DNA of 64,000 bases from CAVPHV01 sp963704825 (GCA_963704825.1 CAVPHV010000003.1:186001-250000), one strand, 5' to 3'; positions 42,480 through 51,366 are shown, counted from the stretch's first letter. Numbers and translations: made by a program. The notes: generated from the sequence alone by a model not told the origin.

Positions 42480-43136
42480 GTGAGGCAGAATCGGAGGATG
42501 CGTTTGCGTTGGGTCTGGGCTGGTGCCTGTCTCGCTCTTGTTGTGGCGGCTTGCGGTGGTGGCGAGATGTCGCTGAGCGAGTATGTCGAGAGTGTCGACG
42601 CCATCTTCGATCGGGGTATGCAGCGATACGAGGAGGTCGTTGCCGGCCCGCAAGGGCTTGTGCTTGTCGTGGGTCAGGGCCCGCATCTCGGTCTTGGCGA
42701 TCAAGGGGCGCAGCTCACCGACTTCACGCCGCAAGATCTGCATGTGGCGCTTGAACAAGTCGCGGCGATACAGGCCGAGGCGCTGGAGGCGGCAGCGGCC
42801 ATCGATCCTCCAGAGCAGATCGCAGATCTGCACGTGTTGTACTTCAGAGCACTCCCGATCGCCGAACTGGCCGTCCGGGCCGGCGTTGCTGCGGACTGGG
42901 AAGAACTCTCCGATAGTCCTGAGATGGCGGCATACCGCGAGGCCCTTGCTGCCGACAATCAGGTGTGCGCCGACCTCCAATCCAAACTCGATGGCACCGC
43001 CGACCGCGAGGTCTTCGCGGAGAATCCGTGGCTGCCGGACGAGCTGAAGGAGATCGTCGACTACGCGCTCGGATGCTCATCGCTCCCGGCGAATCCGGAA
43101 GATGCTTACCGACCGCCGCAGGCGACGGATTCCTAG
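42480..43136 (+). CDS. Lipoprotein of unknown function (paralogue of 44114-44668)
   Basis: The 218-residue protein has a lipoprotein signal (WVWAGACLALVVAAC). The rest is helical, with DPPEQIADLHVLYFRALPIA and the C-terminal signature REVFAENPWLPDELKEIVD before a final Cys pair region. It starts at GTG 42480 or ATG 42498; the ATG has GGAGG directly against it, too close for use, so the GTG is preferred. The same signature recurs in the minus-strand lipoprotein at 44114-44668, so the two form a local paralogous family of cell-surface proteins. No known domain. Confidence 0.7.
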   Translation: MRQNRRMRLRWVWAGACLALVVAACGGGEMSLSEYVESVDAIFDRGMQRYEEVVAGPQGLVLVVGQGPHLGLGDQGAQLTDFTPQDLHVALEQVAAIQAEALEAAAAIDPPEQIADLHVLYFRALPIAELAVRAGVAADWEELSDSPEMAAYREALAADNQVCADLQSKLDGTADREVFAENPWLPDELKEIVDYALGCSSLPANPEDAYRPPQATDS

Positions 43137-43159
43137 AACGGCCTCGGGGGGTCGGCCCG

Positions 43160-43522
43160 CTATTCGGCCACCCACGTCTTGGCGGCGGCCGTGTCGGCAG
43201 CGGCGAACACCTTGATTTCGCACGGCATCATCCACGCGAAGGCCTTCACCCCGTCCTCGTAGGCCTTGTGGTCGGTGACGAGTGCGATCTTCTCCCACTT
43301 TGACCAATGACCCACGCCCACCTTGGTGTCCTCCCACATCGCGCCTGCGGAGTAGCCACCAAACTCGTCGCCGAGAATGTAGAGCAGCCGGATCTTGTCG
43401 TGGTCGGCAAGGGCGGCATCCACGGCGGGGTCGAGGACCGACTCGTAGTCGCCGGCGCTTACCTCGCCGACGGCTTCGAATCCTATGACGTTGTCGGGAA
43501 GACCGTCGATGAGCCGGATCAT
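43160..43522 (-). CDS. SpoIIAA-like (STAS-fold) protein
   Basis: The 120-residue protein matches the SpoIIAA-like family by layout: NVIGFEAVGEVSAGDYESVL, RLLYILGDEFGGYS, then KIALVTDHKAYEDGVKAFAW and a final EIKVFAAAD. The fold is a four-helix STAS-like sandwich; the family role is unknown and it lacks evidence of an anti-sigma partner. It is a stand-alone gene between the lipoprotein and a GNAT gene. Confidence 0.8.
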   Translation of the reverse strand: MIRLIDGLPDNVIGFEAVGEVSAGDYESVLDPAVDAALADHDKIRLLYILGDEFGGYSAGAMWEDTKVGVGHWSKWEKIALVTDHKAYEDGVKAFAWMMPCEIKVFAAADTAAAKTWVAE

Positions 43523-43611
43523 GGCGAGTGCTCCTTGTGGGTGGGCAATCGATCCTCCACTTTACGCGACGGCGCGCGGGACGGTGCTGCCCGGCGCCGT
43601 TGAGGCTTGGC

Positions 43612-44061
43612 TCAGGCTGTAGGGCGCGCTGCGTAGGCGATGTTGCGGAACGGCCACTGCTCATCGAGCCAGACGCTGAGCGCCCTCCACACGATGGGGT
43701 CCATCTCAGCGCGACTCGCTCGGACCCAGGAGCTCACCCGGGCGCCGTCGCCGTCTTCGGCCGGGTAGATGTACACGCACCCGATGACGTCGTCGTGGTC
43801 GAGAATCGAGTAGGTGAAGCCTGCTCGGTCGGCGAAATGTGTCGCGTGCATCTCCATGTCGGCCATGTTCTCCTCGAGCGTCATCGGAGCCGGCCAGTCA
43901 CGCTCCTCCATTCCAGGTGTGGCCCGGATATGGTCGATGCTCGACATCCACGCCTCGTGGTCCCGTTCGTTGTGCAGCGGGCCGAGCGGTTCGAGATGAA
44001 ACCCGGGCCCATCGAACGCCAGCGGAACATCGAAGTCTGCGGGAACGAATGGCATCGCCAT
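43612..44061 (-). CDS. GNAT-like N-acetyltransferase, short
   Basis: The 149-residue protein has a GNAT-like core: GFTYSILDHDDVIGCVYIYP (beta 4-5), VSSWVRASRAEMD and the terminal WPFRNIAYAARP strand. The acetyl-CoA loop (normally Q/R-x-x-G-x-G/A) is not recognisable, so acetyltransferase activity is uncertain. It may act on a small molecule or be a degenerate relative. No operon partner is obvious. Confidence 0.65.
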   Translation of the reverse strand: MAMPFVPADFDVPLAFDGPGFHLEPLGPLHNERDHEAWMSSIDHIRATPGMEERDWPAPMTLEENMADMEMHATHFADRAGFTYSILDHDDVIGCVYIYPAEDGDGARVSSWVRASRAEMDPIVWRALSVWLDEQWPFRNIAYAARPTA

Positions 44062-44113
44062 GCCTCCAGCCTACGCTCGATGGCCGCCAATCAGCGGGGC
44101 TCCTCGCTTCAGG

Positions 44114-44668
44114 TCACTGGGGAGGGCAGCCGAATGCGACGCTGACGACTTCGGTCAGCTCCGAGGGTATCCACGGGTTGCCTTCGAGCACCTCGCGTTC
44201 CTCGGTGGCGTCGAACTCCGCCTGGCTCGCCCGACAGAACGCATACACTTCTTCGAGAATCGCATCGGCGGCACGGCCTTCTGTCGTGTCTACCCACTGC
44301 CAGTGGTCGGTCACCGTTTCGTACGATGCCGTGCGGGCTGCGAGCACTTCGTCGGCTGCGGTGATCCTGCTGAAGATGTCTACGGCAGCGGCATGCATGT
44401 CCGCAACCTCATCGGGCGGATCGAGGTCCTGAACGCTTTCCAGGAACTCGGCGCGAATCGCCAGCCTTTGCTCCCAATAGTCGTCGGCTCCCTGCGCGGT
44501 TGGGGGCTGCGACGTCCACTCTTCGTCGATCGAGGCGAACTGGGCTTCCATGTCCGCAACCAGATCTTCCACCGCTGCGGCGTATTCGGTCACGGTGAGG
44601 TTGCTGCCGCCACAGGACGCCGCGGTGGCGGCGAGTAAGGCACCGGCAATGATGAGACGCATCCGCAT
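44114..44668 (-). CDS. Lipoprotein of unknown function (paralogue of 42480-43136)
   Basis: The 184-residue protein has a lipoprotein signal (IIAGALLAATAASC). It is mostly helical, with LTVTEYAAAVEDLVADMEAQ, DLDPPDEVADMHAAAVDIFS and the signature REVLEGNPWIPSELTEVV, then VAFGCPPQ. The same blocks, in the same order and at similar spacing, occur in the plus-strand lipoprotein 1 kb away, which has a longer middle. Surface anchoring is predicted; no biochemical role is known. Confidence 0.72.
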   Translation of the reverse strand: MRMRLIIAGALLAATAASCGGSNLTVTEYAAAVEDLVADMEAQFASIDEEWTSQPPTAQGADDYWEQRLAIRAEFLESVQDLDPPDEVADMHAAAVDIFSRITAADEVLAARTASYETVTDHWQWVDTTEGRAADAILEEVYAFCRASQAEFDATEEREVLEGNPWIPSELTEVVSVAFGCPPQ

Positions 44669-44740
44669 TCTGTCACCGTGGCTGCGCAGTCGGCATGTCG
44701 GTAGGGCCGACCGTCACCAGTGGCCGGTCGGGCTGCGTTG

Positions 44741-45325
44741 CTAGACGACCTGCACGCCGGCGACGACCATCTCGGCCACGGCACGGGCCCCGTCGCCGGG
44801 AGCGAGGTTGACTGGGCGGATCCCATCGGCCAGGACAGTGGGGGAGAGCCCACCGTGGGCGGCGTCGACCGCGGTCGCCTTCACGCAGTAGTCGGTCGCC
44901 AGACCTACGACGAAGACCTGCTCGATCGAACGTTCCTCGAGTTTCGCGGCAAGGCCGGTCGGCGTCTCCTCCCCGGTCTCGGAGTCGCGAACTGTGAAGC
45001 CCGAATAGCCATCCTCACCGCCGGTGCCTTTCCGGACCACAGGTCCAACGACGGCGAGATCAGGGTGGAATTCGGCGCCCCAGCTCCCGGCGACGCAATG
45101 GGTGGGCCAGATGCCGCCGTCCTTGGCGAAGTGCGGCGTCGACTCCGGGTGCCAGTCCTGGGTGTAGACCACGAACCCACCACCGGCGCTTGCATGAGCT
45201 ATCTCGCGATTGATGAAGGCGATGGTGTCCTCGCCGCCGGCGACGTACAGGGAGCCACCGGGGTCGGCGAAGTCGTTCTGGCAATCGACCACGATCAGCG
45301 CCGTTGCCGGGTTGTACCTGGTCAC
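44741..45325 (-). CDS. pncA: Nicotinamidase (isochorismatase family)
   Basis: The 194-residue hydrolase converts nicotinamide to nicotinate. The catalytic triad is visible: Asp in VVDCQNDF, Lys in VRKGTGG, Cys in GLATDYCVKAT. Metal ligands Asp-x-His and His are in TQDWHPESTPHF. The GTG start overlaps the sufU stop (GTGA), so it is the last gene of the sufC2-sufS-sufU unit. This links NAD salvage to Fe-S assembly, perhaps only by co-expression. Confidence 0.92.
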   Translation of the reverse strand: MTRYNPATALIVVDCQNDFADPGGSLYVAGGEDTIAFINREIAHASAGGGFVVYTQDWHPESTPHFAKDGGIWPTHCVAGSWGAEFHPDLAVVGPVVRKGTGGEDGYSGFTVRDSETGEETPTGLAAKLEERSIEQVFVVGLATDYCVKATAVDAAHGGLSPTVLADGIRPVNLAPGDGARAVAEMVVAGVQVV

Positions 45326-45774
45326 GAGGCTTTGTGCTGGGCGAGGGCATCCTCGAGGGTGGCCCAGGGCAGGTCGGCGCACTTGATCCTGACCGGGAAT
45401 TTGCGCACCCCCTGGAGGGCTTCGAGGTCGCCGAGCACCGACCCAGGCCGATGTGGATCGACCGGGCTCTCCCCCTCCTCGATCGACATCATCAGCTTGA
45501 ACTGATGCATGAGGTCTGCCACCTCTTCGACCGACTTTCCGACGATGGCCTCCGCCATCATCGAACCTGACGCCTGGGAAATGGAGCATCCTTGCCCCTG
45601 GATGGCGGCATCGACGATACGGCCATCGGCTATGGCGAGATCGAGCGAGAACTCATCACCACACGACGGGTTGTTGCCCTCGGCGTGGATGTGGTCACCG
45701 CCCAGCGACCCCTGGCGCCGCGGGTTGCGGTAGTGGTCGAGAATGACTTCGCGGTAGAGCTCTTGGATTGCCAC
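45322..45774 (-). CDS. sufU: SufU sulfur-transfer/scaffold protein
   Basis: The 150-residue SufU has three conserved Cys: NPSCGDEF, GQGCSISQAS and RIKCADLPW, plus the Asp that completes the zinc site. SufU accepts persulfide sulfur from SufS by zinc-ligand exchange and delivers it to SufB. I start at the GTG 45774 (AAGGA 8 nt upstream); the longer reading from 45834 has no ribosome site. It overlaps pncA by 4 bp and lies downstream of sufS. Confidence 0.92.
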   Translation of the reverse strand: MAIQELYREVILDHYRNPRRQGSLGGDHIHAEGNNPSCGDEFSLDLAIADGRIVDAAIQGQGCSISQASGSMMAEAIVGKSVEEVADLMHQFKLMMSIEEGESPVDPHRPGSVLGDLEALQGVRKFPVRIKCADLPWATLEDALAQHKAS

Positions 45775-45843
45775 GTGGTTCCTTCTTGTCCCGGCGTGCG
45801 CAACGATAACGCCCCTGAGCCACTGCAATTCCACCGGTCGGTC

Positions 45844-47076
45844 TCAGGCGAGGCCGAACACCTTGCGGGCCTGGAGCAACCCGGCGACGAGGGCATCGAC
45901 ATCGGAAGGGACGTTGTACACGTAAAACGAGGCTCGGGCCGTGGCCGGCACTCCAAAATGGCGCATCAGCGGCTTGGCGCAATGGTGACCGGCGCGCACC
46001 GCCACCCCTTGTTCCTCGTCGAGAATCGTTGCGAGGTCGTGGGCGTGGATGTCGGCCAGTTCGAAGCTGACGGCACCACCGCGCTTGGCGACATCGGTCG
46101 GGCCGAAGATCGTGAGGTCGGAGATTTCGGAGAGACGCTCGAGCGCATACGAGGTGATCTCGACCTCATGACGCCTGACCTCCTCCATGCCGAGGGCCGA
46201 GAGGTAGTCGATGGCGGCGCCGAAGCCGACCGCCTGGGCAATCGGAGGTGTTCCCGCCTCGAACTTGTGGGGGATGGGCGCCCACTTCGATTCGTAGAGG
46301 CGGACGTCGGTGATCATCTCGCCACCACCCTCGAGTGGTTCCATCTCCTCGAGTCGCTCGCGTTTGCCCCACAACACGCCGATCCCGGTCGGGCCGAGCA
46401 TCTTGTGACCGCTGAAGGCGACAAAATCGGCGCCCATGGCCTGGACGTCCGTCGGGAGATGCGGTACGGCTTGGGCCCCGTCGATCACCGCAACAGCGCC
46501 GACCGAGTGGGCGGCATCGACCAGATCCCGGACTGGGCCAATGGTCCCGGTCACGTTCGACATTCCCGACACCGAAACGATTGCCAACCGATCGTCGACC
46601 AATTCGTCGAGGGTGCTGAGGTCAACGCCGTATTCCTCATCGATATCCAGGTAGACGAGTTCGGCGCCGGTGCGCTTGGCCACGAGTTGCCAGGGAACGA
46701 CGTTGGAGTGGTGCTCCATTTTGGTCAACAGGATCCGGCTGCCCGGCTCGAGTCGGTCGAGTCCCCAGGCGTAGGCGGCGAGGTTCAGCGCCGCCGTTGC
46801 CCCCCTGGTGAAGACGATCTCGCTTGGTGTCGCCGCGTTGATGAAACGGGCGATCTTGGCGCGGGCCCCTTCGTACGCCGTGGTCGATTCATCAGCGAGT
46901 AGGTACGCCCCGCGATGCACATTGGCGTTGATGGTCCGGTAGTACTCCGAGACCGCATCGATGACCTGGTTCGGTTTCTGGGTGGTCGCCGCGGAATCCA
47001 AGTAGACCAGCGGCTTGTCGTTGACCTCACGTTCGAGGATCGGGAAATCTTTGCGGATCGCCGCCGCGTCGATCAT
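45844..47076 (-). CDS. sufS: Cysteine desulfurase SufS
   Basis: The 410-residue PLP enzyme extracts sulfur from cysteine for Fe-S assembly. TKMEHHSNVVPWQ has the stacking His, VIDGAQAVPHLP the PLP-binding Asp, FSGHKMLGPTGIGVLWGK the Schiff-base Lys, and AVRAGHHCAKPLM the active Cys with the short SufS loop. Its ATG overlaps the sufC2 stop (ATGA). SufU follows after 69 bp. A much longer frame to 47616 is only the shadow of sufC2. Confidence 0.95.
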   Translation of the reverse strand: MIDAAAIRKDFPILEREVNDKPLVYLDSAATTQKPNQVIDAVSEYYRTINANVHRGAYLLADESTTAYEGARAKIARFINAATPSEIVFTRGATAALNLAAYAWGLDRLEPGSRILLTKMEHHSNVVPWQLVAKRTGAELVYLDIDEEYGVDLSTLDELVDDRLAIVSVSGMSNVTGTIGPVRDLVDAAHSVGAVAVIDGAQAVPHLPTDVQAMGADFVAFSGHKMLGPTGIGVLWGKRERLEEMEPLEGGGEMITDVRLYESKWAPIPHKFEAGTPPIAQAVGFGAAIDYLSALGMEEVRRHEVEITSYALERLSEISDLTIFGPTDVAKRGGAVSFELADIHAHDLATILDEEQGVAVRAGHHCAKPLMRHFGVPATARASFYVYNVPSDVDALVAGLLQARKVFGLA

Positions 47077-47834
47077 CCCTGGGCCCCGGCAGCCTCGATG
47101 CGGTAGGCGTCGTAGCCGCTCTCTTCGATCTCCTCGGCGAGCTCCGGTCCGCCGGTGGCGACGATACGGCCGTCGACGAAGACATGGACGACATCGGGAG
47201 TGATGTAGTCGAGCATGCGCTGGTAGTGGGTGATGATGAGGAAACCACGCTCCGGCGACGCCACCCGCTTGACCCCTTCGGCCACCGTCCGCAGTGCGTC
47301 GATGTCGAGGCCGGAATCGGTTTCGTCGAGTACGGCCAGTTCCGGTTCGAGTACTGCCATCTGGAGCACTTCGTTGCGCTTGCGCTCGCCGCCCGAGAAG
47401 CCTTCGTTCAGATAGCGGTCGGCGAATGACGAATCCATGTCGAGTTCGCGCATCGTGTCCATCACCTTGAGGCGAAGCTCGAGCACGGTGTAGTCGACCC
47501 CGGTGCGGTTCGACAGGGCGGTTCGCAGGAAGTTCACCACCGAAACGCCCGGGATCTCCTCGGGGTACTGGAACCCGAGGAAGATGCCGGCCCGGCCCCG
47601 CTGGTCGGGCGTCCATGTGGCGATGTCTTCGCCATTGAAGAGGATCCGTCCCGACGTCACCTCGTAGCCGGGGTGACCCATGAGGACGTTGGCCAGAGTC
47701 GATTTGCCAGATCCGTTGGGGCCCATCAGGGCGTGGATCTGGCCGCGATCAACCGTCAGGTTCATGCCCTTGATGATCTCGGTTCCGCCTGCCGACGCGT
47801 GCAGGTCTTCGATGGAGAGGAGGGGAGCGGTCAT
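47073..47834 (-). CDS. sufC: SufC ATPase (second copy)
   Basis: This 253-residue ABC ATPase has Walker A GPNGSGKST, signature NEGFSGGERKRNEVLQ and Walker B LDETDSGLDIDAL. Like the first SufC it belongs to the SufBCD scaffold. It is encoded at the head of a minus-strand operon with sufS and sufU instead of next to sufB or sufD. The two SufCs share perhaps half their residues. The standard gene order sufBDCSU appears to have been split, with a sufC left at each break. Confidence 0.92.
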   Translation of the reverse strand: MTAPLLSIEDLHASAGGTEIIKGMNLTVDRGQIHALMGPNGSGKSTLANVLMGHPGYEVTSGRILFNGEDIATWTPDQRGRAGIFLGFQYPEEIPGVSVVNFLRTALSNRTGVDYTVLELRLKVMDTMRELDMDSSFADRYLNEGFSGGERKRNEVLQMAVLEPELAVLDETDSGLDIDALRTVAEGVKRVASPERGFLIITHYQRMLDYITPDVVHVFVDGRIVATGGPELAEEIEESGYDAYRIEAAGAQG

Positions 47835-47879
47835 GGGCGGCAGGATAGCCGTGGTCTAACCCCTATGACCATGGTGGAA

Positions 47880-48818
47880 TCACGCGTCCTTGACCACGTT
47901 GAAGACGCGTTCGACGTCGTCGGTGTCGATCTCATCGAGCGGCGCGTAGACCTGCAGGTAGTAGCGGTCGACGCCGTTGCGGGCGTACGCCGCGAACTGC
48001 TCAGCGACCTGCTCCGCGGTGCCGTGGGGCAGGTCGCGCGACTCCAGCATGGCCTCGTATTCGCCGGTTTCCATGTTGCGTGACTCGGCCCGGGCGGCCA
48101 AGCGATCCCGGTAATCGGCTTCGTCGTCTCCCATCAGCGGGTAGCCAACGAAGCTGATGCGGATGGCCTCTGGGTCCCTGCCGGCCTCGACTGCGGCACC
48201 GGACATCACTTGGAGCCTTGCCTTGAGCGACTCGGCATCGGTCGTGAACATGTTGTACTCGTCGGCAAACCGGCCCGCAATCGATGGGGTCTTCTTGGGT
48301 CCCCCGCCCCCAACGATGATCGGGAGGTCGCCGGTGGCCTTGGGAAGGACGTCCATCGGTTCGATGCTGTAGTGTCGGCCGGCGAAGCCATCGTTTTCGG
48401 ATCCAAAGCAGGCCCGCAGGTAAGCGAGTGTTTCGTAGAGTCGGCTGAAGCGCTCCCACAGGTCGGGGAGTTCGATGCCGAACCGTTCGTGCTCGGGCTC
48501 CATCCAGCCGGTGCCGACCCCGAGTTCCAGCCGGCCCCCCGACATTTGGTCGACCGTGGCGGCCGTCTTGGCGAGGACCGCGGGGTGGCGAAAGGTGAGC
48601 GGGGTGACCAACACGGTCAGGTTGATGGTGTTGGTGTCGCGGCCGAGTCCGGCGAGCGTTGTGAGGGCGTCGGTGGCGGGAACCGACTCGTCCATGTTGA
48701 GGTAGTGGTCCGAACGGGCGAACGAGTCGAAGCCGACCGACTCGGCCCAACGAGCCAGTCGCAGCAGGTCGTCGTAGGTGCCGCCGGCCTGCGGTTCTGT
48801 CATGAACGAGAATTGCAT
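47880..48818 (-). CDS. LLM-class (F420-type) flavin/deazaflavin oxidoreductase
   Basis: The 312-residue luciferase-like monooxygenase fold begins MQFSFMTEPQAGGTYDDLLR and contains the bacterial-luciferase pattern TPLTFRHPAVLAKTAATVDQ followed by SGGRLELGVGTGWMEPEH. These enzymes use FMN or cofactor F420; actinobacterial members with this pattern often use F420, but no F420 gene is present here. The start is the ATG at 48818, as the sequence upstream is not protein-like. It is a single gene; substrate unknown. Confidence 0.9.
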   Translation of the reverse strand: MQFSFMTEPQAGGTYDDLLRLARWAESVGFDSFARSDHYLNMDESVPATDALTTLAGLGRDTNTINLTVLVTPLTFRHPAVLAKTAATVDQMSGGRLELGVGTGWMEPEHERFGIELPDLWERFSRLYETLAYLRACFGSENDGFAGRHYSIEPMDVLPKATGDLPIIVGGGGPKKTPSIAGRFADEYNMFTTDAESLKARLQVMSGAAVEAGRDPEAIRISFVGYPLMGDDEADYRDRLAARAESRNMETGEYEAMLESRDLPHGTAEQVAEQFAAYARNGVDRYYLQVYAPLDEIDTDDVERVFNVVKDA

Positions 48819-48846
48819 CGTAGGGTTCGTCCTCTCGCGTTGGTGG

Positions 48847-49455
48847 TCACCAACCCCGGTGCCGCCACTCGGGCAGGTGGGGGCGCTCAGTGCCGATGGT
48901 GGTATCCAGACCGTGTCCAGGCAAGACGAGCGTGTTGTCGGCGAGCGTGAAAAGATGATTGTCGAGGCTTGCCATGATCTGTGTGAAGTTGGCTCCGGGG
49001 CCGGCCGTGGCCCCGGGGCCACCGGGAAACAGTGTGTCGCCGGAGAACAGCAGTCCACCGACGGTGAAACAGACCGAGCCCGGACTGTGGCCCGGAGTTT
49101 CGACCGCGGTCAAGGTCAACTCGCCAACGGCGATCGGCCCGTTGCTGAGCGGAGCATCCGGGGTGAGGTCGAAGGTTTCGGCGTCGGCCTGGTTGAGGCG
49201 GAAAGGGACGCCGAGTCGGTCTGCGACCTCGCGGGCGGCCCCAACATGGTCGAAGTGGCCGTGGGTGGTGAGGATGGCGAGTGGGGTCAGGTCCTCAACA
49301 GCAGCGACGACCCGATCGGCTTCAGCGGCGGCGTCGATGACGACCGCCACTCCGGTGGCTCGACAAGCCAACACGTAGGCATTGTTCTCCCACGACCCGA
49401 CGCACACCTTGCGTACGGCCATGGTGTCGTCGCAATAGTGCCAGGGAGTTGGCAT
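48847..49455 (-). CDS. MBL-fold metallo-hydrolase (glyoxalase II-like)
   Basis: The 202-residue beta-lactamase-fold hydrolase has a zinc/iron-binding THGHFDHVGAAREV (HxHxDH), a second-site His in ETPGHSPGSV, the bridging Asp in FSGDTLF and a last His in LPGHGLDTTIG. It resembles glyoxalase II-like hydrolases that act on thioesters. It is 28 bp upstream of the LLM gene on the same strand and may be co-transcribed. Substrate unknown. Confidence 0.9.
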   Translation of the reverse strand: MPTPWHYCDDTMAVRKVCVGSWENNAYVLACRATGVAVVIDAAAEADRVVAAVEDLTPLAILTTHGHFDHVGAAREVADRLGVPFRLNQADAETFDLTPDAPLSNGPIAVGELTLTAVETPGHSPGSVCFTVGGLLFSGDTLFPGGPGATAGPGANFTQIMASLDNHLFTLADNTLVLPGHGLDTTIGTERPHLPEWRHRGW

Positions 49456-49557
49456 AGCTGGGTCCTCGGTCGCGTGTCGGCGAGGCTAGCGAATGTGATG
49501 CACCCTTATCGCGAGCATGGGAGAATGCCGCAGCGAGCGACTCAGGAGCGGATCGGG

Positions 49558-50682
49558 ATGAACTTCGCCCTCAACGACGAACAAGTGATGCTGCGCGACT
49601 CGGTGCGGAGCTTCCTGGTCGACAAAGTGCCGCTCACCCGGGTCCGCGAGCTCATGGAGACCGAAGCCGGGTTCGACCCCGAACTGTGGTCCGAGATGGC
49701 GCAGATGGGTTGGCAGGCGATGGCTATCCCCGAGGCCTACGGGGGTGCCGGCTACTCCAGTTTCGAGCTAGGCATCATCTTGGAGGAGATGGGCCGCATG
49801 CTCACCCCGGCCCCGTTCCTGTCTTCAGTAGTGCTGGCGGCCAACACGATCTTGTTGGCGGGGACCGAGAGCCAGAAGGAAGAACTGCTGCCGGGAATCG
49901 CGACCGGGGAGCGCCGCGGGGCGGTCGCCATCGTAGAGCCGTCGGGGCGCTGGGATCCCGCCGGCATCGAACTCAGCGCCACTCCAGACGGAGACGCCGT
50001 CGTGCTGGCCGGAACGAAGTCCTACGTGCTTGATGGTCACACCGCCGACACGCTTCTGGTCGCGGCGCGCGGCGCCGACGGTGCCGTCGACTTCTACGTC
50101 GTGCCGGCCGACGGCCCCGGGGTGACGGCGACGAAGCTCGAAACCATGGATATGACCCGCAAACAGGCCGAGATCGTCTTCGCCGACGCCCGGGTGCCCG
50201 CCACGGCGCGGCTCGGCGAGGCCGGAGTTGGCGCGGAGACCATCGAGCAGCTCTACGACCTCGCGGTCGCGGCGCTGGCCTTCGAGCAGGTCGGCGGAGC
50301 GCAGGTCTGTATGGAGATGTCGGTTGAGTACGCCAAGGTCCGCATCCAATTCGGACGCCCGATCGGCTCGTTCCAGGCGATCAAACACAAGTGCGCCGAC
50401 ATGCTCGTTGCAACCGAATCGGCAAAATCTGCGGCCTACTACGCCGGTTGGGCGGCGGCCGTCGGCGATCCGGATTTTGCCGTTGCTGCTCCCCTCGCCA
50501 AGGCGTGCTGTTCAGATGCCTACTTCGATGTGGCCGCCGACACGATCCAGGTCCACGGCGGCATCGGATTCACCTGGGAGCACGACGCCCACCTCTACTT
50601 CAAGCGGGCCAAGACCGACCAGCTGCTGTTCGGTGACTCGTCCCAGTGGAGGGCGACGCTGGCAGACCGATTGGGTCTGTAG
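49558..50682 (+). CDS. Acyl-CoA dehydrogenase
   Basis: The 374-residue flavoprotein has an N-terminal helical domain, FAD-binding middle (GAVAIVEPSGRWDPAG) and C-terminal helices with FGRPIGSFQAIKHKCADMLV and IQVHGGIGFTWEHDAHLYFK. The active-site Glu is normally in the segment near IGFTWEHD. It oxidises an acyl-CoA to its 2,3-enoyl-CoA; the chain type is not predictable. The start is the ATG at 49558 with AGGAG upstream. It is the only member of its class here. Confidence 0.9.
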   Translation: MNFALNDEQVMLRDSVRSFLVDKVPLTRVRELMETEAGFDPELWSEMAQMGWQAMAIPEAYGGAGYSSFELGIILEEMGRMLTPAPFLSSVVLAANTILLAGTESQKEELLPGIATGERRGAVAIVEPSGRWDPAGIELSATPDGDAVVLAGTKSYVLDGHTADTLLVAARGADGAVDFYVVPADGPGVTATKLETMDMTRKQAEIVFADARVPATARLGEAGVGAETIEQLYDLAVAALAFEQVGGAQVCMEMSVEYAKVRIQFGRPIGSFQAIKHKCADMLVATESAKSAAYYAGWAAAVGDPDFAVAAPLAKACCSDAYFDVAADTIQVHGGIGFTWEHDAHLYFKRAKTDQLLFGDSSQWRATLADRLGL

Positions 50683-50685
50683 GAG

Positions 50686-51366
50686 CTAGGCACCCGACCC
50701 TGCGGCGAGCTGCATGAGACCCTCGAGGACCGGGATTTCCAACTCTCCTGCGGTCCGGCCAACGACGTTGCCGGCGGCATCGACGAACACCCAGAAGGGG
50801 AAGCCGCCGCCGCCGTAGCTGAGGTGGACGGTCCCGTCCTCATCGTCGGCGATCACCGGAAGCGGCCATTCCTCGCGCTCGAGCCACTCCGAGGACGGGA
50901 AGTTCGGCCGAGCCGAGTTCATCGAGGTTGCCACCGAATACATGTCGACACCGTCGACCCCGCCACCGGCGGCGAGCCATTCGGTCACGCGGGGAACCTC
51001 GGCCTGGCAGTGGACGCACCAGTGGGCGAAGAACCCGATCGCCTTGGCCCTGCCGTCGTTGGTGATGGTCACCGTGTTGCCATCGAAATCGGCGCCTTCC
51101 ACTTCCGGGGCCGGGAGCCCGATTGCGTCGTCGGTGGCGACGTCGGTGAAAAAGGGAAGGGCCTCACCGGTCACCGTTGGGTCGCCGTATTCGCTGCCGA
51201 GCGACGTCCCCCCCGAGAACACCACGGCGATGACGAGCACAGCGGCGATGCCGACGAAGGCGATCGCCATGATGGGGACCTTGCTCTTCGGCTTGGTCGC
51301 CGGCTTGGCAGGACCGGAACGGGCCGTGGATTTGCCCGCTTGGTTGCGGTCCTTCGAGGTCGTCAT
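50686..51366 (-). CDS. Membrane-anchored thioredoxin-like (TlpA/ResA) protein
   Basis: The 226-residue protein has a cytoplasmic basic stretch, one membrane helix (IMAIAFVGIAAVLVIAVVF) and an extracytoplasmic thioredoxin fold. The redox motif is FFAHWCVHCQAEVPRV (CVHC), and the cis-Pro region is GGFPFWVFVD. It ends 3 bp from the convergent acyl-CoA dehydrogenase. Downstream of its start, on the same strand, lies a DsbB-like gene, so the two probably make an oxidative-folding or cytochrome-maturation pair. Confidence 0.88.
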   Translation of the reverse strand: MTTSKDRNQAGKSTARSGPAKPATKPKSKVPIMAIAFVGIAAVLVIAVVFSGGTSLGSEYGDPTVTGEALPFFTDVATDDAIGLPAPEVEGADFDGNTVTITNDGRAKAIGFFAHWCVHCQAEVPRVTEWLAAGGGVDGVDMYSVATSMNSARPNFPSSEWLEREEWPLPVIADDEDGTVHLSYGGGGFPFWVFVDAAGNVVGRTAGELEIPVLEGLMQLAAGSGA

